Position numbers and translations under genes: made by a program
The notes under the pieces: generated by a model
The model's input: the letters and a program-made list of their open reading frames with translations, nothing else
Told to the model about the DNA's origin: nothing
The model's database searches: none
Assembly (NCBI GenBank): GCA_900544265.1
Contig: UQUQ01000001.1
Location: 1-64,000, forward strand
Direction of reading: 5' to 3'
Origin: an uncultured Alistipes sp.
GTDB taxonomy: Bacteria > Bacteroidota > Bacteroidia > Bacteroidales > Rikenellaceae
Length of the DNA: 64,000 nucleotides
Part shown: piece by piece, positions 15,518 to 24,037 of the stretch
How positions within the stretch are numbered: position 1 is the first letter of the stretch
Layout: every line of letters begins with the position of its first letter

Positions 15518-16624
15518 TTATTTCTTCTCCTCGCGGGCGCCGCGGATCTGGTCGTCGGCCGTCACGCCCTCGGTGATTTCGATGTTGATGCCGTCCGAGA
15601 GGCCGATCTTCACCTCGCGCCGCTCGAAGGTCTGCTCCTCGGCCTCGGCGGGGCTCGTGAGCACCTGCACGTAGGTTTTGTCGCCCTCGAACTCGACGGT
15701 GCTCTCGGGCAGCGTCAGTACCCCTGCGCGGCGCTGGATCACGATGCTCGCGTTGGCGCTGTAGCCCGCGCGGACGAAGATGCTGTCGGGAATCGTCGCG
15801 GCGGCCTTCACCTCGAACATGATGACGCCGTTCTCCTCCGTGGCCTTGGGCGAGACATACTCCAGCAGGGCGTCGAGCTCGACGTTCTGCAGCGCGCCGA
15901 TCGTCAGCTTGACGGGCATCCCCTCGTGCAGCTTGCCGACGTCCGTCTCGTCGATGTTGCCGCGGAAGAGCATGTTCGACATGTCGGCCACGGTGGCGAT
16001 CGTCGTGCCGTCGTTGAACGTGTTGGCCTGGATCACCGAGTTGCCGACCTTGATCGGTACATCGAGGATCATGCCCGTGATCGTCGAGCGGATCTGCGTG
16101 TTGCTCAACTCCTTGAAACGGCTCGAAATTCCGTCCTTGACGATCTCCAGATTCTCGCGGGCGTTGCGCAGCTCCTCCTCGGCCTTCGCCAGCTCGGTGC
16201 GGCTCTGCTCGGCCTCCTCGTCCGAAAGCACGCCCTTCGTGTGCAGCGCCTGCGTGCGGTCGTACTCGCGGCGCGTCTGCGAGAGCGAGATTTCGGCCAC
16301 CGAGACGCGCGACTCGGCGCTCGACAGCTGGCCCATCTCCGGCACGACCTTCACCGTGGCGATCACCTCGCCGGCCGTGACCTTCTCGCCGGCCTCCTTG
16401 TAGACGTCGGAGATGATACCCGAGATCTGGGGCTTGATGAGCACCTCGTCGCGGGGTTCCACCTTGCCCGTAGCGACGACTACCTGCTGCAGCGTGTCGA
16501 GGCGGGGCTGCACGATCGCGTAGACGAACTTCACCGGGCGGGTCTTCTGCCACAGGAACCAGATGGTGCCGAACAGCAGGGCGATGAACAGCACGCCGGC
16601 GGAAATCTTCAGAAACTTTTTCAT
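15518..16624 (-). CDS. HlyD/MacA-type periplasmic adaptor
   Basis: 368 residues with a single N-terminal membrane anchor (LKISAGVLFIALLFGTIWFL). The biotinyl-lipoyl-like halves are split by a helical hairpin: ATGKVEPRDEVLIKPQISGI before, and a coiled coil (LAKAEEELRNARENLEIVKD) followed by ITGMILDVPIKVGNSVIQAN after. The beta-barrel domain follows (EGMPVKLTIGALQNVELDAL). This is MacA-like organisation for linking an inner-membrane ABC permease to TolC. It sits between two MacB-like permease genes and tolC in one operon. Confidence 0.9.
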   Translation of the reverse strand: MKKFLKISAGVLFIALLFGTIWFLWQKTRPVKFVYAIVQPRLDTLQQVVVATGKVEPRDEVLIKPQISGIISDVYKEAGEKVTAGEVIATVKVVPEMGQLSSAESRVSVAEISLSQTRREYDRTQALHTKGVLSDEEAEQSRTELAKAEEELRNARENLEIVKDGISSRFKELSNTQIRSTITGMILDVPIKVGNSVIQANTFNDGTTIATVADMSNMLFRGNIDETDVGKLHEGMPVKLTIGALQNVELDALLEYVSPKATEENGVIMFEVKAAATIPDSIFVRAGYSANASIVIQRRAGVLTLPESTVEFEGDKTYVQVLTSPAEAEEQTFERREVKIGLSDGINIEITEGVTADDQIRGAREEKK

Positions 16625-16666
16625 AAGGCGGTATGTGTGTTTGTTTTTCTCTTGTCTGTCTGCGGG

Positions 16667-17926
16667 TTACTCTTCACGGATGGCATCCACGGCCTTGATC
16701 TTCAGGGCGCGCGTTGCGGGAATCACTCCGGCGAGCAGGCTGCCCGCGACGAGGATGATGAGCGCCAGCATGCCCGTGCCGAAGGATACCTGCCACGACA
16801 CGGCGGCCCCCTCCTGCGCGACGGTGACCATCTGGTAGTAGATCGAGTCGGCGAGCGACAGCACGCCGACGGCCGCGGCGAGGCCCAGCACGCCGGCGAT
16901 GAAGGTCAGCACGAAACTCTCCGAAAGGATCTGCGAGATGATGGCCATGGGCGGTGCGCCGATGGCGCGGCGGATGCCGATCTCCTGCGTGCGCTCCTTG
17001 ACGAGCACCAGCATGATGTTGCTCACGCCGACGATGCCCGCGAGCAGCGTGCCCAGTCCGACGATCCACGTCAGCAGCGCGATGCCGTGAAAGAGCGCCA
17101 TCACCTTGTCGAACATCTCGCCCGTGGACATCACCCACGTGGCCTTTTCATCCTCCGGGGCAATCAGGTGCCGCGCGTAGACCGTCTCGCGGACGCTTCG
17201 GGCCACCTGCTCGCTGGGGGTCGTCTCGCTGCCGGCGACGGCCAGCATGTGGATCGTCCGGCCGTAGCCGAACATCTGCTGCGCCAGCGAGATGGGCACG
17301 ACGATCGTGCGCTCGATGTCGCTGAACGACATGGCCGACGACTCGCGCCGCAGCACCCCGACGACCGTGAAATAGCTGCCGCCGACCTGGATCACCTCGC
17401 CCGTGGGGTCGGGCTGCCCCGGGAAGAGGTCCTTCTGAATCTGGGTGCCGATGACGCAGACCTTGCGTTTCTGCGCGATGTCGATGTCGTTCAGGTAGCG
17501 TCCGTAGAGGATCTTCTGCGGGTTGATCTGCTGGTAGTCGGGCATGTAGCCCATGAGCTGGTAGTCGCCCTTGCGTTCGCCGTGTGTGCAGGCCATTTCG
17601 CTGCCCCAGATGATGCCCGACGTGTAGAGCACCTCGCGCAGCTTGCTCACGGCCTTCACGTCGTCGTTGTCCATGTTCCACCAGCGACCCTTGGGCATGC
17701 CCTTGTAGGGCACCGACGTGGGGCTGCTCTGCAGCAGCACCGTATTGGTGGACATGCCGCCCAGCTGTGCGCGGAAGAGGCGCCCGAGCCCCGAGCCGGC
17801 CCCCAGCATCACCGTGAGCATGAAGATGCCCCAGAAGACGCCCAGCGCCGTCATGATGCTGCGCTTGCGGTTGCGGCTGATCGTCTGCCAGATCTCGTTC
17901 CAACGGTCTATGTCGAAAAAGTGCAT
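16667..17926 (-). CDS. MacB-like ABC transporter permease (second)
   Basis: 419 residues with the MacB/FtsX layout: one N-terminal helix (GVFWGIFMLTVMLGAGSGLG), a large periplasmic MacB_PCD domain, then three C-terminal helices. The conserved FtsX segment ERTQEIGIRRAIGAPPMAII is present. It resembles the neighbouring permease at 17939-19186 in organisation, so the transporter is probably a heterodimer of the two. Neither permease carries an ATPase domain; this is supplied by the gene at 19183-19872. The start is 12 bases after the stop of the first permease. Confidence 0.9.
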   Translation of the reverse strand: MHFFDIDRWNEIWQTISRNRKRSIMTALGVFWGIFMLTVMLGAGSGLGRLFRAQLGGMSTNTVLLQSSPTSVPYKGMPKGRWWNMDNDDVKAVSKLREVLYTSGIIWGSEMACTHGERKGDYQLMGYMPDYQQINPQKILYGRYLNDIDIAQKRKVCVIGTQIQKDLFPGQPDPTGEVIQVGGSYFTVVGVLRRESSAMSFSDIERTIVVPISLAQQMFGYGRTIHMLAVAGSETTPSEQVARSVRETVYARHLIAPEDEKATWVMSTGEMFDKVMALFHGIALLTWIVGLGTLLAGIVGVSNIMLVLVKERTQEIGIRRAIGAPPMAIISQILSESFVLTFIAGVLGLAAAVGVLSLADSIYYQMVTVAQEGAAVSWQVSFGTGMLALIILVAGSLLAGVIPATRALKIKAVDAIREE

Positions 17927-17938
17927 GGCGGAAGGGGT

Positions 17939-19186
17939 TTATTTGTTGTAACGCAGGGCGTCGATCGTCTTGAGCTGTGCGGCGCGGTAGGCGGGAACAT
18001 ACCCCGCGACGAGACCCGCGACGACGAGCACCACCGTGGCGCTGACAGCCACCGAGAGGTTGAGCGTCGGGTTGAGGAAGATCGTCGGGCCCTCGCCGGC
18101 CGGGGCCTGCGTGATGAGGTGGTTGACCACCTCCATGGCCGCGACGCCGAGGACCATGCCCATGTATCCGAAAATGGCCGTAATCAGGACCGATTCGGTG
18201 AGGATCAGCCGGATGATCGACGCGGGCCGTGCCCCGAGGGCCTTGCGGATGCCGAATTCGGCCGTGCGCTCGGTCACCGTGACGAGCATGATGTTGCTCA
18301 CGCCGACGATGCCCGCGAGCAGCGTCCCCAGTCCGATGATCCAGACGAAGAGGTTGATGCCGCCGAAGACCACCATCATGTTGCGCACCTGCTCGATGGT
18401 GTTCCAGATCCAGAGGGCGCTCTCGTCCGTCGCGTCGAAGTGGTGCTCGGCGGCCATGCGCGTGCGGATGCGCCGCTCGAAGGCCTCCATCTCGGCGTCG
18501 GTGCGCAGCCCCTCGACGGTGACGACGATGTTGTCGACGACCTGGTCGCCCCCCTTGAAGATGAGCTGCCCGGTGGTGATCGGGATGTATCCCAGCGAAT
18601 TGCGCTGCTGGGCGTCGCCCTTGTAGACGCCCGCCACGCGGTAGATGACGTTCTGTATCTTGATCTCTTTTCCGAGCGGGTCCTCGCCCGGGAAGAGCAG
18701 CCGCTCGAGCGCCTCGTCGATGACGATCACCTTGCGGAAGGCGCGGATGTCGGCTTCGTTGATGTAGCGGCCCTTGACGATCTCGGTGCCCTGGATGCGC
18801 TGCATGCCGGGCAGCACGCCGCGCAGGATGATGTCGGCGAAGCGCTCGCCGTAGCTGGCCGTCGAGCCGCGGTACCACGAGGTGCCCGCCACGTCGACGA
18901 TTTCGGGAAACTCCTCGCGGAAGATCTTCAGGTCGTTGTTCTTCAGGCTGATGTGGCGCCATTTGCCGTATCCGGCATAGGCCTGCGAGGTCCAGCCGCC
19001 CGAGATCGAGACCGTATTCGTGGCGTAGGTCCCGAAGTTGGCCAGCACGCCGTTTTTCAGTCCGTTGCCCGAGCCGAGCAGGATGACGAGCATGAAGATG
19101 CCCCACGCGACCGAGAAGCCCGTGAGGAAGGTGCGCAGCTTGTTGCGCCGCACCGAGGTCCAGATCTCCAGCAGCAGCTCTCTCAT
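17939..19186 (-). CDS. MacB-like ABC transporter permease (first)
   Basis: 415 residues. N-terminal helix (FSVAWGIFMLVILLGSGNGL), periplasmic MacB_PCD domain and C-terminal FtsX helices, with TERTAEFGIRKALGARPASI as the conserved cytoplasmic motif. Its ATG overlaps the stop of the ATPase gene by four bases (ATGA), indicating translational coupling. It resembles the downstream permease; the pair is expected to form the membrane channel or lever of a MacAB-TolC-type exporter. The exported substrate (peptide, lipid or drug) cannot be told. Confidence 0.9.
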   Translation of the reverse strand: MRELLLEIWTSVRRNKLRTFLTGFSVAWGIFMLVILLGSGNGLKNGVLANFGTYATNTVSISGGWTSQAYAGYGKWRHISLKNNDLKIFREEFPEIVDVAGTSWYRGSTASYGERFADIILRGVLPGMQRIQGTEIVKGRYINEADIRAFRKVIVIDEALERLLFPGEDPLGKEIKIQNVIYRVAGVYKGDAQQRNSLGYIPITTGQLIFKGGDQVVDNIVVTVEGLRTDAEMEAFERRIRTRMAAEHHFDATDESALWIWNTIEQVRNMMVVFGGINLFVWIIGLGTLLAGIVGVSNIMLVTVTERTAEFGIRKALGARPASIIRLILTESVLITAIFGYMGMVLGVAAMEVVNHLITQAPAGEGPTIFLNPTLNLSVAVSATVVLVVAGLVAGYVPAYRAAQLKTIDALRYNK

Positions 19187-19872
19187 CGTTGTGCGAGTCC
19201 GGTTTCGGTGATGCTGCCGATCACGCCGTCCTTCAGGCGGATGATCTTGTCGGTTTGGTCGGCGATCGACTGTTCATGCGTCACGCAGATGATCGTCATG
19301 CCCATCTCGACGTTGACGCGCCGCAGCAGGTTCATCACCTCCTGCGAGGTGACGCTGTCGAGGGCGCCCGTAGGTTCGTCGGCAAGGATGATCTGCGGTT
19401 TGTTGATCAGCGCCCGCGCGATGGCCACGCGCTGCTTCTGGCCTCCCGACATCTCGTTGGGCATGTGCTCGGCCCAGTCGCGCAGCCCCAGCATGTCGAG
19501 GTATTCGAGGGCCAGGGCGTTGCGGCGGCGGCGCGGCACGCCCTGGTAGTAGAGCGGCAGGGCGACGTTCTCGACGGCGTTCTTGTAGCTGATGAGGTTG
19601 AACGACTGGAAGATGTACCCGATCATGTTGTTGCGCGCGGCGGCGGCCTGCGTCTCCGAGAGCCCCTTGATGAGGCGTCCGGCGAGGTAGTAGCTGCCTG
19701 TGTCGTAGTCGTCCAGGATGCCGAGGATGTTCAGCAGGGTGGATTTCCCCGATCCCGAGGCCCCCATGATCGACACCAGTTCACCCTTGCCGACCTCGAG
19801 GTTGATGCCCTTCAGCACGTGCAGCGGCGATCCGTTGTGGTAGGTCTTGTTGATGTTTTCCAGCTTTATCAT
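19183..19872 (-). CDS. ABC transporter ATPase (MacB/LolD type)
   Basis: 229 residues from the ATG at 19870-19872 (MIKLENINKTYHNG). Walker A GASGSGKST, Q-loop region, signature MSGGQKQRVAIARAL, Walker B IILADEPTGALD and the H-loop CVTHEQ are all present, in the LolD/MacB subfamily style. The frame is open upstream, but this ATG matches the family start and is preceded by a strong promoter. It is the first gene of the five-gene export operon and powers the two downstream permeases. Confidence 0.93.
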   Translation of the reverse strand: MIKLENINKTYHNGSPLHVLKGINLEVGKGELVSIMGASGSGKSTLLNILGILDDYDTGSYYLAGRLIKGLSETQAAAARNNMIGYIFQSFNLISYKNAVENVALPLYYQGVPRRRRNALALEYLDMLGLRDWAEHMPNEMSGGQKQRVAIARALINKPQIILADEPTGALDSVTSQEVMNLLRRVNVEMGMTIICVTHEQSIADQTDKIIRLKDGVIGSITETGLAQR

Positions 19873-19926
19873 GATCCGAGAGGAGGAAAGGAGGTTTGCG
19901 TAGGGAGGATTGTGGATTGGTTTTGA

Positions 19927-19957
19927 CAAAGATATGTATTTATATCTGGAAAAACAA
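19927..19957 (-). promoter_or_regulatory. Promoter of the export operon: TTG-N20-TATCTTTG
   Basis: On the minus strand, TTG at 19955-19957 and TATCTTTG at 19927-19934 with 20 bases between: textbook Bacteroidetes spacing, in an AT-rich stretch 55 bases before the ATPase ATG. Confidence 0.75.
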
Positions 19958-19987
19958 TTTATTTTTATTGTTTTTCGATAAAATTTT

Positions 19988-20012
19988 ACCCCCCCCCGAT
20001 ATTGCGGGGGGT
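19988..20012. repeat. C-run/G-run hairpin
   Basis: A run of nine Cs followed within a few bases by six Gs (ACCCCCC/GGGGGGT), able to form a very stable short hairpin. It lies between the phosphatase terminator and the export-operon promoter. Role unknown. Confidence 0.4.
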
Positions 20013-20093
20013 GCCGTTTTGACCGTATGCCGTCCCGCGGGCCTGTGCGGAGAACTGTCCGGTCGTCCGTTGGTTGCTGTGTTACAGTGCAAT

Positions 20094-20132
20094 ACGGCAA
20101 GGCCGCAACCCGTGCGGGCGCGGCCTTGCCGT
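20094..20132 (-). terminator. 13-bp stem terminator after the HAD gene
   Basis: ACGGCAAGGCCGC and its exact complement flank a GC-rich 13-base loop, 48 bases after the phosphatase stop on the minus strand. Only weak T content follows, but the stem is long and perfect. Confidence 0.6.
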
Positions 20133-20179
20133 TGCGTGTGACGGGCGGTGTTTGTCGTCCGCAGCGTCTTGTCCGGATG

Positions 20180-20827
20180 TTACAGCAGCAGGGAGCGCAA
20201 CTCGGGGATTGTCCCTGCGATCTGCCCGGCCCCCGCCGCGGCGAGCTCCTCGCGGCTGCCGTAGCCCCACAGCACGCCGATCGAGGCGATGCCCTCGGCC
20301 GCGGCCCCTTCGATGTCATAGCGGCGGTCGCCGATCATCACCGCGGCCGTCGGATCCTCCACGCCCAGCGCGTCGAGCACGTGGCGGACGACGTCGCGCT
20401 TCGCCGTGCGCGTGCCGTCCATCGTGGCGCCGCCGATGAGTGCGAAGCGGTCGGCCAGCCGGAAGTGTTCGGCGATCTGCCGCGCGAAGGGTTCGGGCTT
20501 CGACGTCGCCATGGCGAGCATGCAGCCTGCGGCCTGCAGCTCCGTGAGCAGCTCCGGAATCCCCTCGTAGAGGCGGTTCTCGAAAATGCCCCGCGGAGCG
20601 AAGTATTCGCGTGTCAGGGCCACGGCCCGCGCGGCCTGTTCGTCGTCCATGCCGTAGAAGTCGCGGAACGACTCCTTGAGCGGCGGCCCGATGAAGCGGC
20701 AGAGCGTGCGCAGGTCGTCGACCTCGATGCCGAAGCGGTGCAGGGCGTACTGTACCGAGCGCGTGATGCCGAGCATCGGGTCGGTGAGCGTACCGTCCAG
20801 GTCGAAGAGCAGGTAGCGCCAGCGCAT
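20180..20827 (-). CDS. HAD family hydrolase (phosphoglycolate phosphatase-like)
   Basis: 215 residues. Motif I is LFDLDGTLTD (nucleophile and acid aspartates), motif II ATSKP, motif III lysine in RTAKRDVV, and motif IV MIGDRRYD. A helical cap lies between motifs I and II. This is the Gph/PGP-like branch of haloacid dehalogenase phosphatases; the exact substrate is open. The start is five bases after the stop of the CoA-transferase gene, so it is the last gene of the iorAB operon. Whether it belongs to the aromatic-acid pathway or merely rides on the transcript is unclear. Confidence 0.88.
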   Translation of the reverse strand: MRWRYLLFDLDGTLTDPMLGITRSVQYALHRFGIEVDDLRTLCRFIGPPLKESFRDFYGMDDEQAARAVALTREYFAPRGIFENRLYEGIPELLTELQAAGCMLAMATSKPEPFARQIAEHFRLADRFALIGGATMDGTRTAKRDVVRHVLDALGVEDPTAAVMIGDRRYDIEGAAAEGIASIGVLWGYGSREELAAAGAGQIAGTIPELRSLLL

Positions 20828-20832
20828 TGCCG

Positions 20833-22128
20833 CTACCGCTTCAGGTGGATGAACGAGTAGCCGAAGCGGCGGCAGGCGGCCTGCTCGAGCTCTTCGCGCA
20901 CGGACGGGTGGGCGATGTCGATCAGCGCCCGGGCCCGCTGGGCGAGGTTGCGACCCCGGAGGTGTGCCACGCCGTATTCGGTGACGACGTGCTGGATCAT
21001 GTGGCGCGTCGTGACGACGCCCGCACCCGGCGTGAGGTGCGCCTTGATCTTCGACTCGCCCTTCGGCGTCATCGACGGCATGGCGATGAAGGTCTTGCCC
21101 CCTTCGGAGAGGGCGCCGCCGTACATGAAGTCGTGCTGTCCGCCGACGCCCGAGATGATCCGGTCACCCACCGAGTCGGCGCACACCTGCCCCGTGAGAT
21201 CGATCTCCACGGCCGAGTTGATGGCCATCACGCGGGGGTTCTCGCGGATGCGGAACGGATCGTTCGTCCACGCCACGTCCTTCATCACGAGGTCCTTGCG
21301 GTAGTCCATGTAGTCGTACAGCCGGCGCGAGCCGAGGGCCAGCGACCCCACGGTGATGCCCGGCAGCACCTTCTTGAGCGAGTTGTCGATGATGCCCTTT
21401 TCGAGCAGCGGCAGCACGCCGTCGGTCATCGCCTCGGTGTGGAGGCCGAGGTGCTTGTGGTCGTGCAGCGCCGCCAGCACGGCGTTCGGGATGCCGCCCA
21501 CGCCGATCTGGAGCGTCGCCCCGTCGGGGATCATCTCGGCGATGTAGCCGCCGATGCGGCTTTCGACCTCGTTGGGCGTGGCCGAGGGGACCTCGACGAG
21601 CGGGTCGTTGACCTCGACGGCCGCGGCGATGCGCGAGGTGTGGATCAGGGCGTCGCCGTAGGAGAAGGGCATCGCGTCGTTGATCTGCGCGATGACGGTC
21701 TTGGCGCACTCGACGGCCGAGACGGCCAGGTCGGCCGAGACGCCGAAGGAGCAGTACCCTTCGGCATTGGGGCGCGAGAGGTTCAGCAGGGCGACGTCGA
21801 CCGAAAGCGTGCCGTCGCGGAAGAAGCCCGGAATTTCGCCCAGGAAGGCCGGGATCGACTGCCCGTAGCCCTCGGCGAGCCAGCGGCGGATGTTGTTCGC
21901 CACGAAGAGGCTGTTGACGAGAAACGAGTCGCGGTACTCCGCGCGGCAGTAGGGTGCGTCGGCGCGCCCCACGGCGAAGCCCGAGTAGACCTTGACCCCG
22001 CGCAGCTCCTCCCCGCGGTCGGCCATGGCACGGACGAGCACCTCGGGAATCGAGGTGCTGCCCTGGATGTAGACGCTGTCGTGCGATCGGATGAGTTTTA
22101 CCGCCTCCGCGGCAGTGGTCATGTGCAT
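20833..22128 (-). CDS. Acetyl-CoA hydrolase/CoA-transferase family protein
   Basis: 431 residues from the ATG at 22126-22128; a TTG 30 bases upstream is also in frame but would overlap the aminotransferase stop. N-terminal motif RSHDSVYIQGSTSIPEVLV. The C-terminal half holds IGVGGIPNAVLAALHDHK and HTEAMTDGVLPLLEK, where the glutamate is the expected covalent CoA carrier. This is the 4-hydroxybutyrate/acetate CoA-transferase family. In this operon it could move CoA from the aryl-acetyl-CoA made by IorAB to acetate or succinate, releasing the aryl-acetate; this is inferred from context. Confidence 0.88.
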   Translation of the reverse strand: MHMTTAAEAVKLIRSHDSVYIQGSTSIPEVLVRAMADRGEELRGVKVYSGFAVGRADAPYCRAEYRDSFLVNSLFVANNIRRWLAEGYGQSIPAFLGEIPGFFRDGTLSVDVALLNLSRPNAEGYCSFGVSADLAVSAVECAKTVIAQINDAMPFSYGDALIHTSRIAAAVEVNDPLVEVPSATPNEVESRIGGYIAEMIPDGATLQIGVGGIPNAVLAALHDHKHLGLHTEAMTDGVLPLLEKGIIDNSLKKVLPGITVGSLALGSRRLYDYMDYRKDLVMKDVAWTNDPFRIRENPRVMAINSAVEIDLTGQVCADSVGDRIISGVGGQHDFMYGGALSEGGKTFIAMPSMTPKGESKIKAHLTPGAGVVTTRHMIQHVVTEYGVAHLRGRNLAQRARALIDIAHPSVREELEQAACRRFGYSFIHLKR

Positions 22129-22138
22129 GGTCGGAAGG

Positions 22139-23452
22139 TTATTGGTGGTTTTCGGCAAAGGCGGCCAGACGCCGGTCGAGCAGGTCGAACTGCTCCTCGC
22201 GGTTCATCTGTGAGATGCAGACGCGGATGCCCGCCTGCTGGCTGCCCGTCGAGGTGAGCGAAATGGCGCAGATACCGTAGAGCAGCAGCTCGGAGAGCAG
22301 CTCCGAACTGGTCATGCCGCGGTAGCCGATCGTGTAGAAGAATCCGTCGCTGACCCGCTCCCCGAGGTCGCGGTCGTAGACGATGTGGAAGCCGTGGCGG
22401 AGGAAGATCTCCTTGGTCCGGGCGGCGCGGCGCGCGTACTCCGAGGTCTCGGCCACGAAGTCGAGCTTGTCGTCGGCCGCGGCGCGGAACATCGCCGCCA
22501 GGGCGTGCTGCGCCGAGTGGCTCGTGCCCGACGAGGCGGCGTAGAGGATCATCAGCACGTAGGCGTCGCCCAGACGCCCCATGTTGTAGCGCTGCCGCAG
22601 CCCGGGGTATTCGCGCCGGTAGAGTTCGTCCGAAATGACGACCGTGGCGATGCGCTGTCCGGCGTAGCTGAAGATCTTCGAGCCCGAGAGCATCAGGATG
22701 TAGTTCTTCGTGTAGCGGGCGACGGTCGCCTGGTAGGGCGGCTCGAAGGGGCGCCCGAGCGGCTTGCGGAAGTCCATGCAGAGGTAGGCGAGGTCCTCGA
22801 TGACGATCGCGTCGTAGCGCGTGGCCAGCTCGCCGATCGTGCGCAGCTCCTCCTCCGTGAGGCAGATCCACGCCGGGTTGTTGGGGTTCGAGTAGACGAT
22901 CGCCGCAACGTCGCCCTGACGCAGGTAGCTCTCGATCTTCGGACCGAGCTTCTCGGCGCGGTACTCGTAGATGTCGAACGACTCGGAGGGGATGTCCAGG
23001 ATGCGCACCTGGCTCCGCTGCACGGGGAAGCCCGGGTCGATGAAGAGAATCTTCCGCCTGGCGGGGTTCAGCTGCGAGCAGAGCAGGAAGGTCGTGAAGC
23101 TGCCCTGCATCGACCCGACGGTCGGGATGCACCCCTGCGGAGCCACGTCGATGTCGAGAAAGGCCTTCAGGAAGCGGGCGGCCTGCTCCTTGAGCTCCGG
23201 GATGCCGTACATGTTGGGGTACTGCGACGCCACGCCGCGGCGCAGGGCCGCGCATTCGGCCTCGACGCCGATGCGCTCGGGCGGCAGCCCCGGGACCCCC
23301 ATTTCGAGGTGCAGGAACTCCGCACCCGTTTCGCGCTCCATGATGCGGGCGATGTCGCCCGACTGCCGGATCGTCGCCTGCGCGATGTCGGCGATGTCCA
23401 TGCGCTCGAGCGCGGCGGCGAGCACGGACCGGTCAAAGGGAACTTCCATCAT
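22139..23452 (-). CDS. PLP-dependent class I/II aminotransferase
   Basis: 437 residues. Fold-type I features: YPNMYGIPELKEQAARFL (substrate/cofactor entry), IVYSNPNNPAWICL (NPNNP motif), VIEDLAYLCMDFRKP (PLP aspartate region) and LMLSGSKIFSYAGQRI with the Schiff-base lysine. Its ATG overlaps the iorB stop by four bases. Position between iorAB and the CoA-transferase suggests it makes arylpyruvates from aromatic amino acids for IorAB; the true amino-acid range is untested. Confidence 0.9.
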   Translation of the reverse strand: MMEVPFDRSVLAAALERMDIADIAQATIRQSGDIARIMERETGAEFLHLEMGVPGLPPERIGVEAECAALRRGVASQYPNMYGIPELKEQAARFLKAFLDIDVAPQGCIPTVGSMQGSFTTFLLCSQLNPARRKILFIDPGFPVQRSQVRILDIPSESFDIYEYRAEKLGPKIESYLRQGDVAAIVYSNPNNPAWICLTEEELRTIGELATRYDAIVIEDLAYLCMDFRKPLGRPFEPPYQATVARYTKNYILMLSGSKIFSYAGQRIATVVISDELYRREYPGLRQRYNMGRLGDAYVLMILYAASSGTSHSAQHALAAMFRAAADDKLDFVAETSEYARRAARTKEIFLRHGFHIVYDRDLGERVSDGFFYTIGYRGMTSSELLSELLLYGICAISLTSTGSQQAGIRVCISQMNREEQFDLLDRRLAAFAENHQ

Positions 23453-24033
23453 CGGATCTGTTTTTTAGCCTGTTCGTATCCGGCGCGGAAGGCCGCGAGG
23501 TTCATCTCGACCACGGCGTCGCCCTTGCGGGCGAAGATGGCGCGGATGCCCTGCTCGAACTTTCCGGCTTCGAGCCCGAGGAAGGGCGCCGCGGCACCCA
23601 GCAGCACCATGTTGGCCGAGCGGGGCGATGCCGCGGCCTTGGCCAGCGAGTCGACGTCGAGCGCCACGACGTGCGGCAGCGAGGCCAGCTCGTGCTGCAG
23701 CGTCCCGGCGTCGGGGTAGTTCGGGATGTTGACGAACGGCGTGGTGTTGGTGATGACCCAGCCGTCGGCCGCGAGCCATGGCAGGTAGCGCAGCGCCTCC
23801 ATCGGTTCGAGCGAGATGATGAGGTCGGCGCCTCCGCGCGGGATGAGGTCCGAGTCGATGCGCGACGAGGAGATGCGCAGGTTCGACTGCACGTCGCCGC
23901 CGCGCTGGCTCATGCCGTGGACTTCGGCCTGTTTGATCTGCAGCCCCTCCTCGAGGGCGGCGCGTCCGATGACGGTGGCGATCGAGAGGATACCCTGTCC
24001 TCCGACGCCCGAAAGGATGATGTCCTTCTTCAT
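23449..24033 (-). CDS. iorB: Indolepyruvate ferredoxin oxidoreductase, beta subunit
   Basis: 194 residues. SGVGGQGILSIATVIGRAAL and QAEVHGMSQRGGDVQSNLRI are the signature of the 2-oxoacid:ferredoxin oxidoreductase gamma-type domain, here as the IorB subunit. IISLEPMEALRYLPWLA and the C-terminal LLGAAAPFLGLEAGKFEQGI also fit. With IorA it oxidatively decarboxylates arylpyruvates to aryl-acetyl-CoA, reducing ferredoxin. It is four bases after iorA and overlaps the aminotransferase. Confidence 0.93.
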   Translation of the reverse strand: MKKDIILSGVGGQGILSIATVIGRAALEEGLQIKQAEVHGMSQRGGDVQSNLRISSSRIDSDLIPRGGADLIISLEPMEALRYLPWLAADGWVITNTTPFVNIPNYPDAGTLQHELASLPHVVALDVDSLAKAAASPRSANMVLLGAAAPFLGLEAGKFEQGIRAIFARKGDAVVEMNLAAFRAGYEQAKKQIR

Positions 24034-24037
24034 GGCT

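Noticed and set aside
15926-19549. Very long open frame (over 1200 codons) antisense to the export operon
   Set aside because: Rich in Arg, His, Asp and Gly, with no domain motifs. Such frames are expected opposite GC-rich genes with strong third-position bias; the minus-strand genes have clear families.
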